Origin: Nocardioides sp. Arc9.136
Lineage (GTDB): Bacteria > Actinomycetota > Actinomycetes > Propionibacteriales > Nocardioidaceae
Length of the DNA: 64,000 bases
Direction: 5' to 3'
Assembly: GCF_030506255.1 (NCBI RefSeq)
Contig: NZ_CP113431.1
Span: 4,103,001-4,167,000, forward strand
Shown here: positions 1 to 8,368 of the stretch, piece by piece
Layout: each line of letters opens with the position of its first letter
How positions within the stretch are numbered: position 1 is the stretch's first letter
Notes under the pieces: model-generated
The model's input: the letters and a program-made list of their open reading frames with translations, nothing else
Database searches by the model: none
Told to the model about the DNA's origin: nothing
Made by a program: the position numbers and the translations under genes

Positions 1-147
1 ATCGGCGCGCTGGCCGCCTCCGGGCACGACGTGCGCGGCGACCTCGCCGACCTGCTCCCGGCCCCGCCGCACGCGGCCGGGACCAGCCGGTCGGGCAGAC
101 CAGGCGGCTCAGTGCGGCTGCCAGGCGTCCTCGTCCGCGGTGCGTGA
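1..147 (+). CDS. 3' end of an unidentified gene (partial)
   Basis: Frame 1 is open from the window edge to a TGA at 145-147. The first 32 codons or so end almost always in G or C, as in the real genes here, and read as a natural protein tail (GALAASGHDVRGDLADLLP). The codon pattern weakens after about base 96, and the stop lies inside the 3' end of the convergent Rrf2 gene, giving an overlap of about 39 bases. Too little is visible to name a family. Confidence 0.3.
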   Translation: MGALAASGHDVRGDLADLLPAPPHAAGTSRSGRPGGSVRLPGVLVRGA

Positions 148-567
148 GGTGACCGCCTTGGGGAGCTTGCCGTCGGCGAGCGCCTGGATCGAGGTCTGCT
201 CGAAGACGTCGCGCAGCGAGCGCCGCGCGGCGATCCACACGTGCTGGAGCACCTCGGCCGACTCGTTGTAGGTGACCGCCTCGGGACGCAGGCCGTAGAC
301 GGAGACGAGCGGGCCGTCGACCGCGCGGATCACGTCGGCCACGGACACGTCGGTGGCCGGGCGACCCATCCGCCAGCCACCGGACTGGCCGCGCTGGGAG
401 ATGACGACCCCCGCCCGGCGGAGGTCGGCCAGGATGGCCTGCAGGAAGCCGTGCGGGATCTCCTGCAGCCGGCCGAGCTCCTCGGCGCTCACCGCCTTGC
501 CGTCAGCGCGCGAGGCCATCTCGATCAGCGCACGCAGGGCGTAGTCGGACTTGGCGGAGACGCGCAT
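109..567 (-). CDS. Rrf2-family transcriptional regulator
   Basis: This 152-residue protein has the typical Rrf2 size and opening (MRVSAKSDYALRAL), followed by a winged helix (residues about 10-65, with VISQRGQSGGWRM in the wing). The ATG at 567 is chosen because the family begins there; the frame stays open upstream but gives only an arginine/proline-rich stretch. The protein has no cysteine, so it cannot carry the iron-sulfur cluster of IscR or NsrR and is more likely a CymR-like or effector-binding member. It lies just downstream of a TauE/SafE permease on the same strand, which suggests a role in sulfur or organosulfonate metabolism. That role is an inference from the neighbour. Confidence 0.88.
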   Translation of the reverse strand: MRVSAKSDYALRALIEMASRADGKAVSAEELGRLQEIPHGFLQAILADLRRAGVVISQRGQSGGWRMGRPATDVSVADVIRAVDGPLVSVYGLRPEAVTYNESAEVLQHVWIAARRSLRDVFEQTSIQALADGKLPKAVTSRTADEDAWQPH

Positions 568-573
568 GGGGTC

Positions 574-579
574 AGTCTG
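574..579 (-). promoter_or_regulatory. candidate leaderless -10 box of the Rrf2 gene
   Basis: On the minus strand CAGACT ends exactly 6 nt before the ATG at 567, the spacing seen at several other leaderless starts in this window. No ribosome binding site precedes the ATG. The adjoining TCTGCCAGAC resembles TCTGCCAAGT upstream of the neighbouring permease. Confidence 0.35.
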
Positions 580-679
580 GCAGAGAAGTCGATCCACACA
601 CTCGACTCCTCCCGCGCGGCGGCCGCCGGACGGGGGTCCGGCGGCCGGCCGAGGGGTCGGACGAGAGGGCGGGCGAGGG

Positions 680-1588
680 TCAGACGACCGGCGCGAGGTC
701 CGCCTCGGCGGACCGGGAGGCCTCGAGGGCACGCGCCCGGCGCTCCTGCTGGACCGCCCAGGCGATGCCGGTGACCCAGGCGACGAAGATGACCGCGGCG
801 ACCAGGCCGACGACGACGTCGGAGGCCCCCAGCGACTCGGTGATGGTCTTGGAGTTGGTGAGCACGATCAGGCCGCCGGCCGCGACGCCGAGGACGCGGG
901 CGGCGAGCTTCTTGACCAGCCAGGCGGCGATCGGGGCGGCGACGACGCCGCCGGCCAGCAGCGCGCCGGCGTAGGCCCACTCGATGCCCTGCGAGCCGAG
1001 GGCGAGGATGAAGCCGAGCGAGCCGCCGACCGCGACGACGAACTCGGAGGTGTCGATCGAGCCGACCACCTTGCGGGGCTCGAGGCGACCCGAGGACAGC
1101 AGCGTCGTGGTGCCGACCGGGCCCCAGCCGCCGCCGCCGACCGCGTCGAGCGCGCCGCCGACGAGGCCCATCGGCGCGAGCATCCGCGCCGAGGGCCGGG
1201 ACTTGAAGGTGGGACGACGGCCGCCGAGGACCAGGAAGCGCCAGATGACGTAGATGCCGAGGCCGAGCAGGATCGCGGCGACCCAGGGCTTGGCGGAGTC
1301 GCCGTCGAGGTTCGAGAGGAACGTCGCTCCGGCGAACGCGCCGACGAAGCCGGGGACCGCGAGGATCGAGACGGTCCGCCAGTCCACGTTGCCGAGCTTG
1401 TGGTGGGAGAACCCGGACACCAGCGAGGTGCCGATCTCGGAGAAGTGGACCGCTGCCGACGCGGCGGCCGGGGCGATGCCGGCGGCGAGCAGGAGCGTGG
1501 ACGACGTGACGCCGTACGCCATGCCCAACGATCCGTCGATGAGCTGGGCGAGGAGGCCGACGACCCCCAGGACGATGAGCTTGCGCAT
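680..1588 (-). CDS. TauE/SafE-family sulfite/sulfonate exporter-like permease
   Basis: This 302-residue integral membrane protein has about eight hydrophobic segments and begins MRKLIVLGVVGLLAQLIDGSLG, the typical TauE/SafE start. The glycine-rich central part (GGALDAVGGGGWGP) corresponds to the second half-repeat of the family. Members are thought to move small sulfur anions or sulfonates across the membrane; the substrate cannot be read from sequence. The ATG at 1588 follows GGAGAA on the minus strand. The Rrf2 regulator gene lies 112 nt downstream on the same strand. The upstream region carries a hairpin (1607-1630) and a motif shared with the Rrf2 promoter. Confidence 0.88.
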   Translation of the reverse strand: MRKLIVLGVVGLLAQLIDGSLGMAYGVTSSTLLLAAGIAPAAASAAVHFSEIGTSLVSGFSHHKLGNVDWRTVSILAVPGFVGAFAGATFLSNLDGDSAKPWVAAILLGLGIYVIWRFLVLGGRRPTFKSRPSARMLAPMGLVGGALDAVGGGGWGPVGTTTLLSSGRLEPRKVVGSIDTSEFVVAVGGSLGFILALGSQGIEWAYAGALLAGGVVAAPIAAWLVKKLAARVLGVAAGGLIVLTNSKTITESLGASDVVVGLVAAVIFVAWVTGIAWAVQQERRARALEASRSAEADLAPVV

Positions 1589-1606
1589 GGGTTCTCCAGG
1601 TGTGCT

Positions 1607-1630
1607 CTCGGTGGTTGCACCTCCACCGAG
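1607..1630 (-). promoter_or_regulatory. perfect 8-bp inverted repeat in the leader of the TauE-like gene
   Basis: CTCGGTGG at 1607-1614 and CCACCGAG at 1623-1630 are perfect inverted copies 8 nt apart, ending about 18 nt before the start codon at 1588. The position suits an operator or a 5'-UTR hairpin acting on translation. No known riboswitch class was recognised. Confidence 0.4.
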
Positions 1631-1792
1631 CGGACAAGACTTGGCAGACCGTAACACGTTATTCGGGTGTTTCAGTCGACTTAACCGAGACACACGTCGG
1701 ATCGGCGTGTCGTCGAGCCGCAGTCGGCGCGTCCCGGGCCGGGTCGGTCGCGGCCGCTTGCACCGCCCGGACGCCGCGCCTACCATTGAAGT

Positions 1793-1804
1793 TACTGACC
1801 AGTA
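1793..1804. promoter_or_regulatory. palindromic operator TACTGACCAGTA upstream of the acyl-CoA dehydrogenase
   Basis: TACTG-AC-CAGTA is a perfect palindrome with 5-bp arms, 53 nt before the GTG start at 1857. Its form and place suit a TetR-type fatty-acid regulator such as those controlling fadE genes in mycobacteria. The regulator is not encoded in this window. Confidence 0.45.
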
Positions 1805-1856
1805 GTAGATCTGTGCTGGCACATCCAGGGACACATCACGAGACGAAGGTGGAGCA

Positions 1857-3728
1857 GTGAGCCACTACAAGAGCAACCTCCGCGACATCGAGTTCAACCT
1901 CTTCGAGGTGCTGGGCCGCGACGAGGTCCTCGGCACCGGACCGTTCGCCGAGGTGGACTCCGAGACGGCGCGCTCGATCCTCGCCGAGGTCGACCGGCTC
2001 GCTCGCGAGGACCTGGCGGCCTCCTTCGAGGACAGCGACCGCAACCCGCCGGTCTTCGACCCGGCCACGCACACCGCGCCGGTCCCCGAGTCGTTCCAGA
2101 AGAGCTACCGGGCCTGGATGGACTCCGAGTACTGGCGCCTGCAGATCAGCGAGGACCTCGGCGGCACCCCCGCCCCCTCGAGCCTGGTCTGGGCGATCGG
2201 CGAGATGGTCCTCGGCGCCAACGCGCCCGTGTGGATGTACGCCGCCGGCCCGTCGTTCGCCGACATCGTGCACCGCAACGGCAACGACCGCGACAAGCTG
2301 ATCGCCGGCCACATGATCGACCGTCAGTGGGGCGCCACGATGGTGCTCACCGAGCCCGATGCGGGCTCCGACGTGGGCGCCGGCCGCACCAAGGCCACCC
2401 CGAACGAGGACGGCACCTGGAACATCGAGGGCGTCAAGCGCTTCATCACGTCCGGTGAGCACGACATGAGCGAGAACATCATGCACCTCACCCTCGCGCG
2501 CCCCGTGGGCGTCGAGGGCGCGGGCGGCCCGGGCACCAAGGGCCTCTCGCTCTTCCTCGTGCCCAAGCACCACTTCGACGTCGAGACCGGCGAGCTGACC
2601 GGCGAGCGCAACGGCGTCTACGTCACCAACGTCGAGCACAAGATGGGCATCAAGGTCTCCAACACCTGCGAGGTCACGTTCGGTGACTCTTCCGTCGGTG
2701 GCGGCGAGCCGGCCCGCGGCTACCTGCTCGGCGAGGTCCACGACGGCATCGCGCAGATGTTCCAGGTCATCGAGAACGCCCGCATGCTCGTCGGCACCAA
2801 GGCGATCGCGACGCTGTCGACCGGCTACCTCAACGCGCTGGACTACGCCAAGTCCCGCGTCCAGGGCGCCGACCTGACCCAGGCCTCGGACAAGACGGCC
2901 CCGCGCGTCACCATCACCCACCACCCCGACGTGCGCCGCTCGCTGATGGTCCAGAAGTCCTTTGCCGAGGCGATGCGCTCGCTGGTCCTCTACACCGCCA
3001 GCTGGCAGGACAAGGTCCAGCTCGCCCAGCACGACGGCACGATGGACAGCGACGAGACCAAGCTCGCCGAGGCAGTCAACGACCTGCTGCTCCCGATCGT
3101 CAAGGGCTACGGCTCGGAGCGCTCCTGGGTGCTGCTCGGCACCGAGTCGCTGCAGACCTTCGGCGGCTCCGGCTTCCTGCAGGAGTACCCGATCGAGCAG
3201 TACGTCCGCGACGCCAAGATCGACACCCTCTACGAGGGCACCACCGCGATCCAGGGCCAGGACTTCTTCTTCCGCAAGATCGTCAAGGACCAGGGCCGCG
3301 CCCTCGGCCACATCGCCGGCGAGATCTCGAAGTTCATCGAGAGCGAGGCCGGCAACGGGCGGCTCAAGAACGAGCGCCAGCTGCTCGCCACGGCGCTCGA
3401 CGACGCCAACGCGATGGTCGGCCACCTGATCAACGACCTGATGTCGGCCCAGGACGAGCTCCGCAACATCTACAAGGTCGGCCTCAACACCACGCGCCTG
3501 CTGATGGCGCTCGGCGACGTCGTCTGCGCCTGGCTGCTGCTGCGCCAGGCCGAGGTCGCGCTGGAGAAGCTCGGCGGCGATCCGGGCAAGGACCAGGCCT
3601 TCTACGAGGGCAAGGTCGCCGCGGCGCAGTTCTTCGCGGCCACCAACCTCCCGCGGGTCAGCGCGGAGAGGGCGATCGCCGAGGCGACCGACCTCTCGCT
3701 CATGGACCTCGACGAGTCGGCGTTCTGA
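1857..3728 (+). CDS. acyl-CoA dehydrogenase, large FadE5-like form
   Basis: This 623-residue flavoprotein should oxidise acyl-CoA to trans-2-enoyl-CoA in beta-oxidation. It is longer than the usual 380-residue acyl-CoA dehydrogenases and matches the roughly 610-residue FadE5 type, with an extra N-terminal region and C-terminal domain. Visible motifs are the FAD/substrate stretch MVLTEPDAGSDVGAG and the catalytic-base region YEGTTAIQGQ, with the likely base at Glu460. The GTG at 1857 is preceded by GGTGGAG. A palindrome at 1793-1804 probably controls it, and a strong hairpin follows at 3764-3803. It stands alone, without other beta-oxidation genes beside it. Confidence 0.95.
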   Translation: MSHYKSNLRDIEFNLFEVLGRDEVLGTGPFAEVDSETARSILAEVDRLAREDLAASFEDSDRNPPVFDPATHTAPVPESFQKSYRAWMDSEYWRLQISEDLGGTPAPSSLVWAIGEMVLGANAPVWMYAAGPSFADIVHRNGNDRDKLIAGHMIDRQWGATMVLTEPDAGSDVGAGRTKATPNEDGTWNIEGVKRFITSGEHDMSENIMHLTLARPVGVEGAGGPGTKGLSLFLVPKHHFDVETGELTGERNGVYVTNVEHKMGIKVSNTCEVTFGDSSVGGGEPARGYLLGEVHDGIAQMFQVIENARMLVGTKAIATLSTGYLNALDYAKSRVQGADLTQASDKTAPRVTITHHPDVRRSLMVQKSFAEAMRSLVLYTASWQDKVQLAQHDGTMDSDETKLAEAVNDLLLPIVKGYGSERSWVLLGTESLQTFGGSGFLQEYPIEQYVRDAKIDTLYEGTTAIQGQDFFFRKIVKDQGRALGHIAGEISKFIESEAGNGRLKNERQLLATALDDANAMVGHLINDLMSAQDELRNIYKVGLNTTRLLMALGDVVCAWLLLRQAEVALEKLGGDPGKDQAFYEGKVAAAQFFAATNLPRVSAERAIAEATDLSLMDLDESAF

Positions 3729-3763
3729 TCCCCGCCTGAGGCACGCACGCCGCACGACGCCGC

Positions 3764-3803
3764 ACGACGCCCCCGGACCCCGCGAGGAGTCCGGGGGCGT
3801 CGT
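3764..3803 (+). terminator. strong hairpin terminator after the acyl-CoA dehydrogenase
   Basis: A perfect 15-bp stem (3764-3778 with 3789-3803, core GCCCCCGGAC/GTCCGGGGGC) encloses a 10-nt loop, 35 nt after the stop codon. It has no T-run, as is common in high-GC actinobacteria. Confidence 0.75.
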
Positions 3804-3872
3804 CGTCGCGGTCGTCGTCGCGCTCGTCGTCGCCGGTTCGAACCAACCGGGCCGGCCACGCGTCGTACCGGT

Positions 3873-4955
3873 GTGCGAAGCCTGGTCTCGGAAGCCCTCG
3901 TCGGCGCCCTCTCCCTCACCCTCCCCCTCGCTCCGGGCACGTCCGGCGCCACGGAGGCGACGCCTCCGCCGCCCGCGCCCGAGCGCGTGACCATCGACCT
4001 CGCCGGGGCGCCCCGCGGCCCGGCGCCGCGCGGCGACTGGTTCGACCCGCGCCGGCAGGCGATCCACAGCGACGGGCGCACGGTCGCCCTCGAGCCGCGG
4101 CTGCGGGTGCCGCTGGTCGGCATCCAGCGGGCGGACGGCGGCTGGGTCTCCGCGGCGTACGGCGTGAACAACACGCGCATCATCCGGATCCGGCGGGACG
4201 GGAGCTGGTCGACCGTCGTCCGCGAGCCCGACGAGCCCGGGGGCGAGCTGGACCTCGACTTCCTCGTCAGCCCCGGTGGCGGGCGGCTGGCGTACGCCAG
4301 CGACGGTGACGACGCCTCCCACGTGGTCGTCGCCCGGGTCGACGGCACCGAGGTGGACCGCTTCGCGACCCAGGGGGCCGAGGTGCTCGACTGGGCTGAG
4401 GGCCGGGTGTGGGTGACCGTCAACCGGTACGGCGGCGGGGCGCCGCCGCGGCTCGCCGAGTGGCGGCCGGGCTCGGAGCCCACGGTGCGGACCGAGCGGC
4501 GGCTCGGGCGCCTCGACGGCCTCGACGTGCGCAGCGGGGTGGCGTGGCGCGACGACTCCGGCCGCCGCGGCCTCAAGGCGATCCCGCTACGGAGCGACGA
4601 CTGGTCCGCGTGGACCCGGAGCGGCTACCGCTTCGACGGCGTCTCCCCCGGCGGCCGGTACGCGCTGACCTACACCGACACCCCCGAGTCCCCCGAGGAG
4701 GAGTACGGCTTCCGCGGCCGGCTCGTCGTGCGCGACGCCCGCACCGGCTCGCCGGTGACGGTGTTCACCGGGCGGCACCAGGTCGGCGCCGTCGACGGCC
4801 CCGTGTGGGAGTCGCGCCGGACGATCCTGGCCGTCGTCCACGACGAGGACCTGCGCCTCGTGCTGGTGCGGCTGCACGTCGGCGGCCGGGTCGAGGTCCT
4901 CTCCCGCGCCGGCACCGGGCGGGGCGAGCAGCCTGGCGTCGTGCCGATCACCTGA
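3873..4955 (+). CDS. predicted secreted beta-propeller-like protein
   Basis: This 360-residue protein has a likely Sec signal peptide (hydrophobic stretch about residues 8-25, then alanine-rich). The remainder has repeated blade-like units of the WD40/TolB type, with phrases such as LAYASDGDDASHVVV and GGRYALTYT. No catalytic motif is recognised. The GTG at 3873 places the hydrophobic segment at the N terminus; no clear ribosome binding site is seen. It ends 8 nt inside the 3' end of the convergent lysG gene. Function is unknown. Confidence 0.7.
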   Translation: MRSLVSEALVGALSLTLPLAPGTSGATEATPPPPAPERVTIDLAGAPRGPAPRGDWFDPRRQAIHSDGRTVALEPRLRVPLVGIQRADGGWVSAAYGVNNTRIIRIRRDGSWSTVVREPDEPGGELDLDFLVSPGGGRLAYASDGDDASHVVVARVDGTEVDRFATQGAEVLDWAEGRVWVTVNRYGGGAPPRLAEWRPGSEPTVRTERRLGRLDGLDVRSGVAWRDDSGRRGLKAIPLRSDDWSAWTRSGYRFDGVSPGGRYALTYTDTPESPEEEYGFRGRLVVRDARTGSPVTVFTGRHQVGAVDGPVWESRRTILAVVHDEDLRLVLVRLHVGGRVEVLSRAGTGRGEQPGVVPIT

Positions 4956-5832
4956 GGGTGCGGCGCGCCGCGACGCGCACGTCGTCGGACAGCGCGTCGA
5001 GGAGCGCCGAGCGCAGCCGCCAGCGCTGCCAGTGCAGCGGCACGTCGAGGTGGTGGCGGCGGTCGAGCAGCACGAGCCGACCCGCCTCGACGTCGGGCCG
5101 CAGCTGCGGCTCGGGCAGGGCGCCCCAGCCGAGCCCGAGCCGGACCGCCTCGAGGAAGTCCGCCGAGGTCGGCACCCGGTGCACCACCGGCGGCAGGCCC
5201 AGGCCCCGTGCGGCGAGCAGCTCGTGCTGCAGCGCGTCCTTGTCGTCGAAGACCACGGCCGGGATCCGGGCCCAGTCCGTGCCGCGGCCCCGGCGGTACC
5301 GCTCCGCCAGCGCCGGCGCGGCCGCCGCGGCGTACCGCAGGGTGCCGAGCGGCTCCACCGAGCAGCCCTGGACGGCGACCGGGTCGCTCGTGACGGCGGC
5401 GAGCACCGTGCCGGCGCGCAGCAGGTCGGCGGACCAGGCCTGGTCGAGCACGTGCAGACGCAGGGCGGCGTCCCCGCGGTCGGCGACCGCGCCGAGCACC
5501 TCACGGAACCAGGTCGCCAGGGAGTCGGCGTTGACGGCGACCGGCAGCTGCGCCACCCCGACGTCGTCCCCGCCCAGCGCGCGGACGGTCTCCTCGTGCA
5601 GCAGGGTGGTCTGGCGGGCCAGGCGGAGCAGCGCCTCGCCGGCCGGGGTCGGCTCCGCGGGCACCGTGCGCCGCACGACGACCTGGCCGACCTCGGACTC
5701 CAGCGCCCGGATCCGCTGGCTGACCGCGCTCGGCGTGAGGTGGAGGTGCCGCGCGGCGGCGTCGAAGGTGCCGTGATCGGCGATCGCCGCCAGCGCCGAG
5801 AGCCAGGCCGGGTCGAGGTGCACGTGCCCCAC
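4948..5832 (-). CDS. lysG: LysR-family regulator, LysG/ArgP-like
   Basis: The roughly 290-residue protein has an N-terminal LysR helix-turn-helix (GTFDAAARHLHLTPSAVSQR) and a C-terminal effector domain. The sequence, and a divergent lysE 85 nt away, match the Corynebacterium LysG-LysE arrangement. There LysG senses lysine, arginine or histidine and activates the exporter gene. The start is uncertain: GTG at 5832 or an in-frame GTG at 5823, which gives the more typical opening MHLDPAWL. The effector amino acid here is inferred, not seen. Confidence 0.9.
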   Translation of the reverse strand: MGHVHLDPAWLSALAAIADHGTFDAAARHLHLTPSAVSQRIRALESEVGQVVVRRTVPAEPTPAGEALLRLARQTTLLHEETVRALGGDDVGVAQLPVAVNADSLATWFREVLGAVADRGDAALRLHVLDQAWSADLLRAGTVLAAVTSDPVAVQGCSVEPLGTLRYAAAAAPALAERYRRGRGTDWARIPAVVFDDKDALQHELLAARGLGLPPVVHRVPTSADFLEAVRLGLGWGALPEPQLRPDVEAGRLVLLDRRHHLDVPLHWQRWRLRSALLDALSDDVRVAARRTLR

Positions 5833-5905
5833 CCAACCAGGACGGTCATAAGCACCGCTACAGGTAGTGCAGGAACCTTCGCTGGTCTGCAGCCCGAGCC
5901 CCGTC

Positions 5906-5911
5906 TAGCGT
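5906..5911 (+). promoter_or_regulatory. leaderless -10 box (TAGCGT) of lysE
   Basis: TAGCGT ends exactly 6 nt before the GTG at 5918 and no ribosome binding site is present, which suggests that transcription starts at the start codon. The same hexamer at the same spacing precedes two other genes here (14117 and 19173). The 5833-5905 stretch must also hold the LysG site. Confidence 0.55.
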
Positions 5912-5917
5912 CGCCGT

Positions 5918-6526
5918 GTGCTCATCGGAGACCTCGCCGCCGGGTCCGCGACCGGACTCGCCCTCATCGTCGCCATCGGCGCCCAGAACGCCTACGTGCT
6001 GCGGCAGGGCCTGGCCCGCGACCACGTGGGCCTGGTCGTCGCGATCTGCGCGGTCTCCGACCTGGTGCTGATCCTCGCCGGCGTGGCCGGCATCGGCACG
6101 GTCGTCGAGCGGGCGCCGTGGGCGATCGACGTGGTGCGGTGGCTCGGCGTCGCGTTCCTGTGCTGGTACGGCGTCTCGTCACTGCTCCGCGCGCGGCACC
6201 CGGACGCGCTGGCCGCCTCGGGCGGGGCGCGGCTCACGCGCCGGTCGGCGGCGCTGCGGGCGCTCGCGCTGACCTGGCTCAACCCCCACGTCTACCTCGA
6301 CACGGTGCTGCTGCTCGGGTCGGTGGCCGCCACCCACGGCGACCCCGGTCGCTGGTGGTTCGCGGTCGGCGCCTGCCTGGCGAGCGTGCTGTGGTTCTCG
6401 GGGCTGGGGTACGGCGCGCGGCTGCTCGCCCGGTTCCTCGCCAGCGCGCGGGCCTGGCAGGTGCTCGACGTGCTCATCGGGCTGACGATGCTCGCGATCG
6501 CGCTGCGGCTCGCCACCGGCGGCTGA
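5918..6526 (+). CDS. lysE: LysE/ArgO-family basic amino-acid exporter
   Basis: This 202-residue membrane protein has about six hydrophobic helices and the LysE signature GAQNAYVLRQG near residues 21-31. It also has the second conserved region ALTWLNPHVYLDTVLLLGSV. Members export lysine and arginine when intracellular levels rise. It is divergent from lysG, which fixes the likely regulation. Its stop is 6 nt from the convergent NHL/thioredoxin gene. Confidence 0.93.
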   Translation: MLIGDLAAGSATGLALIVAIGAQNAYVLRQGLARDHVGLVVAICAVSDLVLILAGVAGIGTVVERAPWAIDVVRWLGVAFLCWYGVSSLLRARHPDALAASGGARLTRRSAALRALALTWLNPHVYLDTVLLLGSVAATHGDPGRWWFAVGACLASVLWFSGLGYGARLLARFLASARAWQVLDVLIGLTMLAIALRLATGG

Positions 6527-6532
6527 CCGGGG

Positions 6533-8293
6533 TCAGCCCTCCACGCCGCCCAGCGGCAGCACCAGCCGCGGCTCGGCGCCCCCGGCGATCCGCACCGGGA
6601 CGCCCCAGTCCTGCTGGTGCATGTGGCACGCGGCGCCCTCGCCGCCGGCCTCGTCGCAGGAGGCCGCGCGCGCCGCGACGTGGAGCACGCCGTCGCCGAC
6701 GTGCGGGTCGAGGACGATCGTGCGGGCCAGGTCCGTGCCGCGTCCCCCGCCCTCGCGGATCAGCTGGGGCGGCGTCGCCTCGACGAGCAGCTGCGACGGC
6801 GGGCCGAAGCGGTCGTCGACCTTCTGCCCCGGGGGCGGGGTGAACGCCACCACCAGCTCCAGGGTCGCCGTCACCTCGGTGACCGGCCGCTGGGTGGAGT
6901 GCGCGAAGCCGTCCGTGCGGGTGCCGGCCGAGCCCAGCGGCACCCGGGTGAGGCGGTGCGCCCCGGACTCCACGACGACCAGCTCGGCGCCGTCGACGTA
7001 CGCCGCGGAGGGCTCGGCCAGGCCGCCGGCGAGCGTCGTGACCTCGCCCGGCCCGTCGTCGGTGACGGCGATCCGGCGGACCGCCCCGTTGTAGGTGTCG
7101 CAGACCGCGACCGAGCCGTCCGGCAGGACCGTCACCCCGAGCGGGTGCTGCAGCAGCGCCTGGTCGGCCGGTCCGTCGCGGAAGCCGAAGTCGAAGAGGC
7201 CGGTGCCGACCGCGGTGCGGACCTCGAGCGCGCCGTCGGCCGCCTCCTGCACCCAGCGGACCGAGGAGGTCTCGCTGTCGGCGATCCAGAGCCGGTCGCC
7301 GACCGGCGCGAGCCGGGAGGTCTGGGCGAACCACGCCTCGGCGAGCGGGCCGTCGAGCAGCCCCTCGTTGGCCGTCCCCGCAGCGACCTCGACGGCACCC
7401 GTGCGGGGGTCGAAGGTCCACAGCTGGTGGATGCCGGCCATCGCGACCCAGACCCGGTCGCGCCACCAGGCGACGTCCCAGGGGCTGGAGAGCCGGTCGG
7501 TGCCGTCGCCGGCCATCCACTGCCGGCCGTCGCCGGCGAGCACGCGGGTGGAGCCGTCCGCGAGCGCCAGGCCGTGGAGGCGGTGGCCGACGGTGTCGGC
7601 GACGACCGCGTCGTACCCCACCTCGGCGGCGACGTCCGCCGGCAGCAGGCAGAGGCCGTTGGGCTCGCGGAAGCCGCCGGTCCGGCGCAGCACCGCACCC
7701 CCGGCGTCCAGCTCGACGACCTCGTCGTGGCCGGCGTCCGCGACGAGCACCCGCCCGTCGGGCAGCGGCACGGCCGAGGCCGGGAAGCGGAGGTCGGTGG
7801 GCTCCACGACCGGCGCGACGTACGGCGAGTCACCGGGCTGGAGCGTGCCCTTCGCGCGGTGCTCCTCGACCAGCTGGCCCAGCAGCGCCTCGATCGCGTG
7901 GGCGTGGCCCTCGCCGGCGTACTGCCCCACGACGTATCCCTCGGGGTCGACGAGCACGAGGGTCGGCCAGGCGCGGGCGGTGTAGGCCTGCCAGGTGACC
8001 AGCTCGGGGTCGTCGAGGACCGGGTGGGTGACCGAGTAGCGCTCCACGGCGGCGCGCAGGGCGTCGGGGTCGGCCTCGTGGACGAACTTCGGCGAGTGCA
8101 CGCCGATGACGACCAGCTCGTCGGCGTGCTTCTCCTCCACCGGCTTGAGCTCGTCGAGGACGTGCAGGCAGTTGATGCAGCAGAAGGTCCAGAAGTCGAG
8201 CAGGACGAACCGGCCACGCAGGTCCGCGAGGCGGACCGGGCCGTCGGTGTTGAGCCAGCCGCGACCGACCAGCTCCGGGGCACGCACGCGCAT
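6533..8293 (-). CDS. thioredoxin-like and NHL-repeat protein (NHLRC2-like)
   Basis: The 586-residue protein starts with a thioredoxin fold containing the CCINC motif (Cys38, Cys39, Cys42 in FWTFCCINCLHVL). A beta-propeller of NHL repeats follows (about residues 170-490, repeated LPDGRVLVADAGHDEV-type units), then a C-terminal beta-rich region. This order matches NHLRC2-type proteins. A thiol-disulfide role is likely but the substrate is unknown. No signal peptide is seen, so it should be cytoplasmic. The ATG at 8293 is the first codon of the thioredoxin homology. The frame remains open far upstream, antisense to the phosphatase gene, but that part is not coding. Confidence 0.9.
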   Translation of the reverse strand: MRVRAPELVGRGWLNTDGPVRLADLRGRFVLLDFWTFCCINCLHVLDELKPVEEKHADELVVIGVHSPKFVHEADPDALRAAVERYSVTHPVLDDPELVTWQAYTARAWPTLVLVDPEGYVVGQYAGEGHAHAIEALLGQLVEEHRAKGTLQPGDSPYVAPVVEPTDLRFPASAVPLPDGRVLVADAGHDEVVELDAGGAVLRRTGGFREPNGLCLLPADVAAEVGYDAVVADTVGHRLHGLALADGSTRVLAGDGRQWMAGDGTDRLSSPWDVAWWRDRVWVAMAGIHQLWTFDPRTGAVEVAAGTANEGLLDGPLAEAWFAQTSRLAPVGDRLWIADSETSSVRWVQEAADGALEVRTAVGTGLFDFGFRDGPADQALLQHPLGVTVLPDGSVAVCDTYNGAVRRIAVTDDGPGEVTTLAGGLAEPSAAYVDGAELVVVESGAHRLTRVPLGSAGTRTDGFAHSTQRPVTEVTATLELVVAFTPPPGQKVDDRFGPPSQLLVEATPPQLIREGGGRGTDLARTIVLDPHVGDGVLHVAARAASCDEAGGEGAACHMHQQDWGVPVRIAGGAEPRLVLPLGGVEG

Positions 8294-8368
8294 GGGTCCA
8301 TCCTCGCCCACGGTGGCTAGGCTCGCCGGCGGCGGGCTCTCCCGCGGCACGACGGCGGGAGGGGCCGG

